Shown one piece after another: positions 21,806-32,064 of a stretch of DNA of 64,000 nt. Source of the stretch: Cephalotus follicularis (lineage: Eukaryota; Streptophyta; Magnoliopsida; Oxalidales; Cephalotaceae); assembly GCA_001972305.1 (NCBI GenBank), contig BDDD01002265.1, positions 121,285 to 185,284 of the forward strand. Reading direction: 5' to 3'. Made by a program: the position numbers and the translations under genes. Under the pieces are notes generated by a model. The model ran no database searches and was not told where the DNA came from. It was given only the letters and a program-made list of their open reading frames with translations. Numbering within the stretch: the stretch's first letter is position 1; every line of letters begins with the position of its first letter.

Positions 21806-22939
21806 TGCTGTCACACCCCGACTTTAAATTACGTTTAGGACAAGCATATATGGTGATAACAGAAATAAATATAATCCAGCATTCTCATTCAACCATTCAA
21901 TAATATAAGCGGAAGCCTTCATATCTGGATTATAAAACATAAGTCATCCGCACGCAGCCTAAACTACGTGCATGCACAATCCAACAATATCCTTATACAT
22001 AAGGAAAGTACAATAATACGAGGTATGAACCGTTCATTACAAATACAATACAACATAAGATAACAACCTTAAGATAGAAAGAAGCTCTCCAAAAGCTTCA
22101 GTGGCACCCTCCAACGTCTTCGCTTAATCTGAAATTTTAGGGGGTTAGCCGTTGTCCTCACTTGGCTAAGTAGGAAGATAAAGCATGTAATTGAATCTAT
22201 AAATGTAAATATGCATGACAGTTAAAAGAAATAGCATATATATGTATAGTATTCCAATATGTACGCAATCATGCCAAGTGGCCATAGACAGTACAATGCA
22301 AGAATACCGCACAAGGGTACAATCAATCAGTACAGTGGTTTGGGTGTCACATGTCGTTAACTCCTAGCACCAACTGTGCACCACCTATTTATCACCCCAC
22401 ACTCCGAAGATGATAGATCAGGTCAGTTACTACCGGCATTAGCGGGCAGTTTAAAAATCAAGTTCTGCATTGCAGACAGTTTGGTTGGATACTCTAGCCA
22501 ACTCCTGGCACATAGGACCACCTCCGTAGCCAGTGATGTCTCCTATCACTCGACTAACGGCAATAGCATTGAAAATCAATTCAATCAATTCAGTATCAAT
22601 ATTACATATATCTATAATATGCAATATTATAGTAGTTTCCATTTTTAGAAAACATAACCGTTCAGTCAGTGGTTCTCTTGTGAGAACTAAACAGTAGCAG
22701 TGCCTCTATTAAGAGGAAAATAGCAGTTTGTATGATAATAAGATTTTCCATTAGAAACCGTTAAAAATCGTTATTTATGCTTAAAGCATTAGGTTGGTAA
22801 AATCCTTGAATATGTATTCATAACAGTAGAAATTTCATCAAATATCAGTGATAATAGTTACAATATAGCAGATCAAAGACAATTGCAACCACAAACAATT
22901 GAATCGATCAGTTTCCACATTTCTACATTTACTGTTATA

Positions 22940-23078
22940 AAGCGTCGACAGTTTCTGTGTAAGCGTTGACGGTTTATGACTAAGCGTTGACACTACACAA
23001 CTTAAGCGTTGACATTCTAGGCCTTAATATGCCATTCTCGCACCAAAGTGTCGACAGTTTCTATGTAAGCGTCGGCGC
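22940..23078. repeat. GCGTCGAC array, E 5' LTR (long form)
   Basis: Seven units with cores GCGTCGACAG, GCGTTGACGG, GCGTTGACAC, GCGTTGACAT, GTGTCGACAG and GCGTCGGCGC, spaced about 20-30 bp. The flanking copies share a GTTTCTRTGTAAGCG segment that could drive contraction. Confidence 0.75.
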
Positions 23079-24005
23079 TTCTGGCATTCATACGAATTCC
23101 AGGAGCAATTTCAAAACAGGGGATGCACAAAATCAACCCAAATTCAAACCAATTCAACATGTATTCAAGTATTGACCATCACTACACATTATACATGTTA
23201 TATGGTCAAAAACATGTCAAAACCCCTACCTTTAAAGCAGTCCCGAAATCAAATCAAATTGATTTCTCTCTCTATGTCCAAAGTTCTTCACTTTCCTTCA
23301 ATTTTCCAAAATTGCAGAATTAATCACATAATTGCAAGTTTACGGTTTTTTATACGAATCCAGTACGTTAAGCTAGTTATCTAACCATGACAACATCAAG
23401 GAATTGAATCAGAAGCTTAATAATTAACTTCTAAGTTCAACTTTCTAATTCCTAACTAATACAACATTCACTCTTCTCTTCCATGTTTTATCCTTCATAA
23501 TCATGTTAACAGTGGCAATATGATGCTAATATCAGGGTATTACACTACTAACAACCTTAACAACATCAAGGAATTTCAAATTACTTACCAATTCCAGGTG
23601 GTGCTCCAAGTTTCCCCCCTTTTGAACTTCAAGTTCCTTCAACCTCTATCAATCTTCCAACACTTGTCCAGGTTGTCTCTCAATCTCTCAGTGTTTCCTA
23701 ACACTCTCATCCAACCTCTCACAGTTGGTATAAAAAGGTCAACAGTGTGTCCTTCATTTCGCCAGATTCCTCCATCCTTCAATGCACATTTCTCTCTCCC
23801 TCACGCATGCACTCTTCCTTTTGTTCTTTTCTTGTTTTATGGCAGGTTGCAGGTGAAAAGAGACATGCAAGACACCTTAGTCTGCCTTGGCAACAACTGG
23901 TGAAGCCTCTTTGCATGGCCAACACGTCTATGGGCACATGCCCATGTTACCATCATTTCAACTCTGCCATTCCATTCCAACCGACACATATCTTTGCGCC
24001 AGAAC

Positions 24006-24180
24006 ACGTCTAAAGCGTCGCCGGTTATATCGTGGGCGTCGACGCTTATACGTCTTTAAGCGTCGTTGCTGGGCGTTTAAGGTCGACGTTTGGCTCCTTA
24101 ACTCAGCCTTCAACTGTGCGTTTTGTGCACGTGTCTGGGTTTAAAGCGTCGATGGTAAGGAGTTAGGCGTCGGTGGTTTG
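24006..24180. repeat. GCGTCGACGC array, E 5' LTR, near LTR start
   Basis: Sister of 18277-18443, with the same spacing and small base changes (AAGCGTCGTTGC, GGTCGACG, AAGCGTCGATGG). Confidence 0.7.
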
Positions 24181-24612
24181 GCACCAGAAATTATTTTCCT
24201 TAGTGTTTCATCCAAGAAATTTATTCCAACATCATTCTATTCAAAAGTTAATCAACATAATATCTCAAATTACATTTTATTCATTGTTGGATACAAAATA
24301 CATGAATTGAAATTGCGGTTATTACATTTATATTCTTAGTTGATGAATATTTTAATTTAGTTTTTTTAATGGATATTGGATTTGATGTTTTACTTAAGGA
24401 TAACTTGTAATAAATTATGTTGGATTATTTATGAATTTTCGTTGGAGTTTATGGTTTCAAATAAATTCTATTGAGGTTTAATTAATTAAATATTATATTT
24501 TGAGTTTTATTTAAGTGATTTACTTGAGTGGAATGAATGGAGGAATATCATCTAATGACTTACCTTTTAAATTGGAGTAGAGAAAACTTGAATTTTGGGT
24601 TGGGTTATTACA

Positions 24613-24676
24613 ATTGGTATCAAAGCAAGATGTTATAGAATTCTCTAGACTTTTGGATTGCTAGGTTAACATAATT
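24613..24676 (+). other. primer binding site and leader start of C
   Basis: TGGTATCAAAGC at 24615-24626 right after the LTR end TTATTACA, a tRNA-Met primer site with one change. The leader is cut at 24676 by solo LTR F and resumes at 27514. Confidence 0.8.
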
Positions 24677-24794
24677 TGTAATATACCGGTTCGATGCTTA
24701 GTTGTTTACCGTCATATGTTACATTTTTGTCGTATGTTATGTTCCGTTAGACCATTTAATTTCGATAAATCCTTTATCTTTACGTCCAGAGCGC

Positions 24795-24985
24795 TAATCG
24801 TCGACGTTTATTTATTGGTTTCCTATTGTAAAGCATCAGCGCTTTTGCATTGGACGCCGACGCTTTTGTTAAAGGAGATAAGTGCTGATGCTTGTGCCAT
24901 TCACGTTGACGCCTTAGTTAAAAAGGGTTAAGCGCCGATGCTTTGTCGTTACCGTCGACGCTTTAGTCAGTTTTCCTTATTTGTG
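24795..24985. repeat. GCGTCGACGC array 1 in LTR F
   Basis: Variants ATCGTCGACGTT, CATCAGCGCTTTT, GACGCCGACGCTTTT, CACGTTGACGCC, AGCGCCGATGCTTT, ACCGTCGACGCTTT and GCGTGGACGG, about 120-310 bp from the LTR start. Confidence 0.7.
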
Positions 24986-25521
24986 CGTGGACGGTGCGAC
25001 TTCTGGCTTGGTAAGGAAAATGGGATTCTTTCCATAAACCGATAATCCGTTTTTCCATCCGTGTTGGACGCGTTTGTGCATGAAAGGAATATCTTTAATC
25101 CACATGTTTTGCCATTTAGAGACACGTTTTTCATCCTTTAAAATAAGTCACCTGCATTGTTTTCAAAATAGCCATAGCCATTTTGTTGGTCACCATTTTC
25201 ATCGTCTTCATCGTATTTTTACGTCTTCTTGAGGTATGTTAAGATAACAGTTGTGTTTTCATCTTATATTCCTGTTATTGTTAAATAGAAAGTATATGAA
25301 TTGTCCAAAACTCTATTGTTAATTCATGAAATCTGTTTTAATCATGGAAAGATGTTTTAAAAGTTGTTGTTACTATTTGTAGTCTGTAAATCGATATGTT
25401 ATGCATTGGAAATGTTATAGTTGTGTTTTCAACGGGGAAATCATGTTTTAATAGTCTATATAATACTGTTTTAATGATTTACATTTAAAAATATGGATTT
25501 TTGTTCATACTGTAACTGTTG

Positions 25522-25770
25522 CATCGACGCCTGTGCATATAAAACTGTTTTATCGTTTTGCATGTGTTAAAAGCGTCGACTGTTTTTAGTTCTTGTTGAT
25601 GCTTATGTCCTAACCGTCGACGCTTTGTTGTGGGCGTCGACGCTTTCTTCGTAAATAGTCATGTTTTCTTCGACGTTTTGTCCTGCGCTTTAGTCGACAC
25701 TTTGTTTATAAACGTCAACGCTATGTCTTCAGCGTCGACGCTTTTTGTCCAGAACGTCGACGCTTTCCTC
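25522..25770. repeat. GCGTCGACGC array 2 in LTR F
   Basis: At least nine units: GCATCGACGCC, GCGTCGACTG, ACCGTCGACGCTTTG, GGCGTCGACGCTTTC, TTCGACG, GTCGACACTTTG, ACGTCAACGC, AGCGTCGACGCTTTT and AACGTCGACGCTTTC. Several are identical over CGTCGACGCTTT. Confidence 0.8.
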
Positions 25771-27513
25771 TGATCGTTTGTTTTTAGCGCCTGTTATGTG
25801 ATGATGTGGATTTGGTTGTATATTTAGGATTTCGAAGCACCTGTTGTGACGGTTAAGGTGATTCTGTTTGTGATTGTTGGTTCATTCTTGTGATTGTTTA
25901 GATTTAAGCGGCTAAGGTATGGATTCTTCCTTCTTGGATTTCTCTATTGGTTTTATTGAAATAAATTCGGTTTTACTTTTAATACGGCTGATTCGTTCCT
26001 CGATTCTCTTTTGATTTTATTAGAGTAAAGACATTATTTTATAAATAATGTACGGATTTCTCGTTCTTGGTTATCTTCCTGATTTTAATAGAAAATTTCA
26101 GTTTTAGTTTTTGATGAAATAAGTACGGATTTTTCTTCCTTGGTTATCATCCTCTTATTTTATTAGAATGAATTCCGTTTATAAACAAAGTACGGATTTA
26201 ATTTTCGTTCTTGATTATATTCCTTTGATTTTATTGAAAGAAATCACATTTATGTTTTTATGAATAATGTATGGATTTTCTCATTCTTGGCTATCTTTCC
26301 TTCATTTCTATTGAAATGAATTCTGTTTTGCTTTTAGTATGGATTTTCTTGGATACCTCTATCGTTTTAAACATTATTTTATGAATAATGTACTGATCAT
26401 TTGTTTTGATTTTCATATTCTGATTTGATATGAATAAAATACGGATTTTACTGTCATCATCTCTTTTAATTATTGTAGAATTAAATGAGCACGACTTTCA
26501 ATTACGAAAGTATTTTGATATTTTTACGGATATGATAATAATTTCGGATATGTTCAGAAAATGTTTAGAAAAATCGTTTATGATTTGAATTGGTTTTGGA
26601 GTAAATCAATATTTTGAAATGATTTTTTATATAGTCATTACTTTGAAATTGTTAGTACTGAGAATATAATCCCTATGGGGGTACCATAGATGTGTCACAG
26701 GCCTGGCACGGGGACATGACACTATCCGTAGTGGTGTGATTAGTTTACGACGTCTCTCACTGTTTCTTATATCCTGTGAATAGGATTTGGATCCCATTTC
26801 GGATAAGGGCGTATGGGTCGGCCCTAGGAAAATATTTTCGGATTCGGATTTGGAATTGATTGTGTAGTGTCGTACACGTCGTTCCATCGAGCATGTGGAT
26901 TCTGCAGGATCCCTTGCATATATATATGTATGTATGTATTTAAACCGTATTGCATATCTTAGTATGAACCACCGTTATGAAAAGTTTTGGAAGTTTTGGA
27001 AACTGATATGAAAGAAACCGTAATGAAATTTTGTGAATATATATATATATATATATGTTTGACATGGACACTATTTAAATTGCATAAATTTGATTTATTT
27101 ATGTATTTAGTTTATTTATAAATTGTTTTCTTTTCGTAAAAGATTCGTATTGTTTTGCTTCGTAAACTATTTTATTATTCTATATCCGTACTGAGGTTTG
27201 CTCAACCGCGTTTTTGTTTTCCATGCCGTAGGTTATCATGAGTATCTGGGGCAAGTGTGATGAGAGAGTTACCCTATGTCAGAGGATCACTTAGAAGATT
27301 GGTTCTGTCAATTGAATAGTTGTTTCATGATCATATGTTGACCGATGTTAGGAACAATGTTTTGATTTTTGGAATTTATGTTAAGGATTATATATTTTTG
27401 TAGAATTTTGAACTACCACTGATAAATTGAATAAAGATTAATATATTTTTATATGAATCTTTAAGTTAGTTTTGTATGACATCCAGGCCCCAAACCGGGG
27501 GTGTTACATAATT

Positions 27514-28134
27514 ATTTTGATTTTGTTTACTGCTTTTCACTAATGATGTCGGCTGTCGAGCGACAACGGAATTGACAATGGGAGTGACAATGGAAGCAAA
27601 AACAGAAGTGACAATAGATAATCGACAACCGAGAATGGAAGGGATGCTAAGATTCGAGTATAAATTGAGTCATAGGACCTCAAGCTCCGATGACCCAAAA
27701 TGGATGTACCCGAGCCTTTGGAGTATGATAAAAATAGGTAATTAGAAGTTTTAATCATATTCAAAATTTCTTTGTGGTTATCTAGATTGCTCAAGATAGA
27801 AGTTTTGAATTGAGAGGCGTAAAAAAAGCAAAGAAGTGGATGTTCATGGTTAATTATGAATGTATTATGCTAGTGATAAATTGGCGACATTATTGATGTG
27901 TATTTAATTGATAGACAGTATTCAGCTTTGAAGTTTGCTTGTTGATAATACTAATAATGTGTTGCATAAACTTGTTGTATTGAAGGATCCTTTGAGGTTA
28001 ATTCAGTAGAATGCTTAAGGCATGGAATGATATTGAAGGATGATTGGTAAAGAATATATGAATATGGAGTTATCTTGTGATTCATACTTTATCAAGATTT
28101 GAGATTTCAATTTTAATGAATGCTTGATGATAGG
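27514..28134 (+). pseudogene. C internal region, leader and possible gag remnant
   Basis: No long frame. Around 27690-27740 a broken frame reads PKMDVPEPLEYDK, which could be the start of a Gag capsid (usually (L/M)(D/E)(V/L/F)P.F.G.DP), but stops surround it. The segment lies where gag should be, between the leader and solo LTR G. Confidence 0.35.
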
Positions 28135-28172
28135 TGTGAGACTCCAGAATTTCGTAAATAGATTTATAATTA

Positions 28173-28208
<36 letters not shown>

Positions 28209-30794
28209 TATGTGTTTATTTTACCCTCGCGACTCTATAATTAGGGTTTAAGATTTGTGTGTCAATTTCTATACGAAAACGTTAAGAATCGATTAACCGG
28301 TAAAGGTGCATGCTTAACTCTCCGTATTTATCCGTACAATCTTAAAAACATGCATTAAAACAATTATTATATGCATTCATGAGTTTGATAGTTTAACGGT
28401 ACGTTGACAATATCGTTTTGTATTTTTCGCAAATGACTTGTGTACGAACGAACCTGCATAGAATTTTCAGGGCTAGGGTTTAAGTGACAACCCTATTATG
28501 TAAATTTTGCATTCCATAAGAGATATTTTGGGCATGCATGGACGACCAAGCACGTCTCCCAAGGGAGGGGAGACAAGCTTACCAAATGTTCACAAGCCTA
28601 GCCATGCATGCAATATATCAATCCTTGCACTTTTAAAAATTTGTGCCACCCGCCATGCAACCTATCACACACACTCTCTCTCCCACTCTTGCACATGGTT
28701 TGGCCGGCCTCAACACCTGCCTCCCTCAACCAAGAAACTCTCGCAAGGTCTATTTAAACCCTTACATGTATATTCATTTCTCTTTTACAAAAGGCTTGAT
28801 CACCTAGTTCATAATAAGCTTAATAATCTTATAAGTTAATAAGAAAAGGAAGTGAGAAGCTTAATAGGCCGTTAGAAACTGAGTGGTATCACCAAAAATC
28901 TTAACTTCGAAGTCTCAATTCGTACATCAAATATAATGGGTAAGGATCTTGTCCCTTTTCTTCTTTTTTTGCATTTCTTAGTTCACTTTTTAGCGTCTTC
29001 TTGTAATAATCATAACGGCTTCTTCTTGGATTTTTCTAAACTTTACCTTTCTAGCAACTAGATGAAAAATGCTACAACTTTCATGTTTTGTGTTTTCTTA
29101 TTCGAGGTCGTTTACTTGGTCAAAAACTGGATACAATCTTTTGGTTCAGTTTTATGTTTGCATGCATGATAGCCTAGCCATTTTTACCATAACTCACTCA
29201 AATGAACTTCAAATGACACAAACCTTACCTTGACAGAAAGCTTATGAGATTACCTACAACTTTTGTCTTTAACACATTTCGTGTCCTAACTGAATGAAAA
29301 TATGTCCTCAAGTTACTGTCTTAAACCTACATGCATGCAAGAAACTGTACTTAATAACAAGGTCTAACATTCTATAATGTTGGATATGTTTAATTCATTT
29401 CATATGTATGTCACTTTTTGAGAACGAGAGTTTTGACACATGTAAACCTAACTGCCTTCCATGCACATGCCTGCAAGAAATTAAACTTTAAACAATTACC
29501 CAGATTTCATTTCTTTAAGAAATAACACATGGATTTTGGGATGAAAACTTTAAGATGTATTTAACATTTCCTATGTTTTTCACTTTCTGTTTTGAGGTCA
29601 TCTTTTGGACCTACACTGGCACACAAAATTTCTGTATCAAGTGGCATGCATGTAAAACAACTAGTGTTCAAATGACTATAACTTTGGCTAGAGACCTTAT
29701 ATTGACATGAATCTTACCATTTTGTAAACCTAGATAAATGTAATTTATTTTCTGTATTTATCATATTTTGAGAATGAATCGTTTGACACTTGGAATTCCT
29801 GCCTTTGTTAAACCTGTGCTTGATGCTACATGCATGCAGGAAGGTGCCTACAATAAACTCTGTCCAAACCTCCATTCTCTATATAATTCTATGAACCTTA
29901 TATTGATAGAAATATCTAAATGTTACCTACATTTTTCATGTTTTGTACTTTTTCTAAATCAAATTAGAAATTGCCCTAAATCTTCTTACAAGAATGGTAT
30001 GCAAATATGTCCACCAATGAACATTATTTGTAATAATGAGTGTGGATGCTCAAATTGTGTTTTGGTTTGATTGTATAAATTGAATCAAACTGTGTAGACT
30101 TCTGGCTGGGTTGTAAATGTAGATGTGAGAGAACAAACCTAAGAATGAAGAATTGTCCTACCCATGCATGTGGTGGCTAGCTGTGTGATCGCGAAAAATA
30201 GAGAAATTTAACTACGACTTTGGAAATGAAAACAATGCGAGGCATAGTTAAGTGTTTGGATTCTTGATAACCCCTCAGCCATTTGAAATAGTTCTCGTTG
30301 AACTTTTTTTTTTTGTATCAAATCTCATATGTGAATATCTTGATTACTTGCATTTATTCCCTTTCAGTTCTCAAATTTTGTCTACTTCTCGTAAAGCTTC
30401 CAAATTTAAAATTTCTTGTTCAAATTATTATTTCTTTGTGCTTTCCTTACTGGGATTTTTGAGCTCATTCCTTTGATTTGTTTTCCTTCTAGGTACCCAT
30501 TAAAATTATAAGATGCGTGAGTTGTGCGTCGCGGAATACTCTTGGGGGGAAATGTTATTTTTTATATATATATTGTGATATTAATAGACAATGGTTGTGT
30601 AACCTAAGATATTTTTATTCTGCTAATTTTAAATGTTTATGGACTATATTGATAAAGAGGCATTATAGTAAATCATTTTTAGGATGTTAGATTTTAGTTA
30701 CTTGTAAACATGTATGACTTACACATCCTTAACTTGGTCAAGGTAATACCCTTAAAATTGGACTAAGTAGACATAAGAATTTGGGGGCGTTACA
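28135..30794 (+). mobile_element. solo LTR G
   Basis: 2660 bp, TGTGAGACTCC to GGGGGCGTTACA, flanked by ATAGG at 28130-28134 and 30795-30799. Near 28164-28204 it holds a TA microsatellite. The segment TTGAGCTCATTCCTTTGATT followed by TGTTTTCCTTCTAGG at 30458-30495 is shared with the C LTR (44229-44262), so G and C are related families in the same orientation. ORFs at 29768 and 30252 are chance frames in AT-rich LTR sequence. Confidence 0.87.
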
Positions 30795-30799
30795 ATAGG

Positions 30800-31385
30800 A
30801 CTATGAAATACTTGTAGGTTTAGAATCTATGCTTATAATATTTTGAATGTTGGTGGATTAAATTCATTTATGAACTAATTTTGATTCGATAAGGATTTAG
30901 GTTTAGTTATGGAGCCCATTGGAGATAATGAATGTATATTTGAAGTAATGCTACTTTTGGAGATTAGGAGAATAATAAAATTAGCATAGTAATCTTTTGA
31001 GGTTTAATGTAGATAATAGGATAGGGAATATGAGATTAGTTTCAGAGGCATAAAGATCTTAACACTTTTGAGTTTGGGGATAACTGTTTTGGAGATTTTG
31101 AATAATATAGAGCCCTAGTATATCATTTAAGGTTAATGGAAGTACTAATAGATACATGTCTTGATGAATATATTCATGTGTTAATATTTGTGGCAATAAA
31201 TGTTGTGATAAAAGTAAAATATCAGGAAAGCATTGTTTTGGAGATTAATTATATAATGAATGTTGAGGTTAATTTTTTCTTGAGGAGGTGAGAGTTGTGA
31301 CACCTATACATTTGTGTCGTTGGCTTTAACACAATCTTTGAGTGTGCCATCGCAAAGAATAAAAGTAGAATTGAAAGTTGAAACC
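30800..31385 (+). other. C internal sequence without recognisable coding
   Basis: AT-rich; by position it should hold the end of gag and the gag-protease linker. No frame longer than a few dozen codons survives and I recognise no motif. Confidence 0.4.
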
Positions 31386-31640
31386 ACTAGCAGGAGTATT
31401 TTACGGGCGGACACCATCTATAATCTATTTTGGGGAATATTGAGGGGCGAGAGTTACTAGTTGATTTAGCGGTATTTGAGTTTGACATTGTACTAGGAAT
31501 AGATTGGCTTGCCACATGTAATGTTGTTTTGTATTGCCACAAGAAGGAGATCCTAACCCATTTCAAGATTCCTAGAGACAACTTAAGGGATTGAAGGAGC
31601 AACTACAGAACCCAATGGAGAAATGATTTATTTCAGCTGA
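31386..31640 (+). pseudogene. C protease remnant
   Basis: Broken plus-strand frames read ELLVDLAVFEFDIVLGIDWL, then ATCNVVLYCHKKEIL. This matches the second half of the chromovirus protease domain (usually L.(F/V)DVILGMDWL..Y.A.(I/V)DC..K.V.F). The active-site DSG is not visible upstream. It is followed within 100 bp by RT. Confidence 0.75.
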
Positions 31641-32064
31641 GCGTATCACTGTGGAGCTCCAGTTTTGTTCATGAGAAGAATGATGGATCGCGGAGGCTAT
31701 GCATCGAATTTTGTGAACTTAATTGAGTCACGAGCAAGAATGAGTATCCGTTACAAGAATCGATGACTTGTTCAATCAACTGAAAGGAGAAAAATATTTC
31801 TTAAAAATCGACCTTCAATCTAGATATTATCAACTAAAAGTTAAGTTGGAAGTAGCTTTTCTGGGTCACGTGATCACGAAAAATGAAATATTAGTGGATC
31901 TAGCAAAAACAAGAGCGACTGAGGAATAGAAATGACCAGTACCCGCAGTAGAGATAAGAAGTTTCTTAGGACCTGCTGGGTAAGATCGATGGTTTGAGAA
32001 AGATTTTTCTTTTATTGAAAATCCGTTAACGAAGATGATACGAAAGAACGTCAAGTTCATTAAT
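31641..32064 (+). pseudogene. C reverse transcriptase remnant, active site deleted
   Basis: Frames read RLCIEFCELN, a stop, then [20 protein letters not shown] and [10 protein letters not shown] (fingers and start of the palm). The frame then jumps to [20 protein letters not shown] and IRSFLGPAG (thumb). Around 100 or more codons between, including the YxDD box, are missing. The first catalytic aspartate (KIDL) remains. The host frame is then cut by solo LTR H at 32064, and RNase H has not survived on the far side. Confidence 0.8.

Larger units (their letters stand above)
16188..24326 (-). mobile_element. Ty3/gypsy chromovirus E, full-length frame with deleted 5' coding region
   Basis: 8139 bp bounded by TTTAT duplications at 16183-16187 and 24327-24331. 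The LTRs are very long (2404 and 2518 bp). On the minus strand the order is LTR, PBS, the second half of RT, RNase H, integrase, a piece of foreign B LTR, the last codons of the chromodomain, polypurine tract and LTR. Gag, protease and the first half of RT are gone, so it cannot move by itself. It is inserted in the 5' LTR of C. Confidence 0.92.
21809..24326 (-). mobile_element. 5' LTR of E
   Basis: 2518 bp; starts TGTAATAACC at 24326 on the minus strand and ends CGGGGTGTGACA at 21809, directly before the primer site. It matches the 3' LTR throughout except for the extra array units at about 22962-23068. Confidence 0.92.
11455..24612 (+). mobile_element. 5' LTR of C, split in three blocks by D and E
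   Basis: Blocks 11455-12886, 15719-16187 and 24332-24612 join at the target-site duplications of D (CAACT) and E (TTTAT). They match the 3' LTR blocks in the same order. A TATA box (TATAAAAG) lies at 11558-11565. The LTR end GGGTTATTACA at 24612 is followed by the primer site. Divergence from the 3' LTR is visibly high, with many substitutions and indels, so C is older than its passengers. Confidence 0.85.
24677..27508 (+). mobile_element. solo LTR F
   Basis: 2832 bp from TGTAATATACCGG to GGGGGTGTTACA, flanked by TAATT at 24672-24676 and 27509-27513. No PBS, PPT or coding remains. Plus orientation is preferred because the GCGTCGAC arrays lie near the left end, as they lie near the LTR start in E, and the GAGGTTTGCTCAACC motif near 27193 lies toward the right end. 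Confidence 0.85.
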
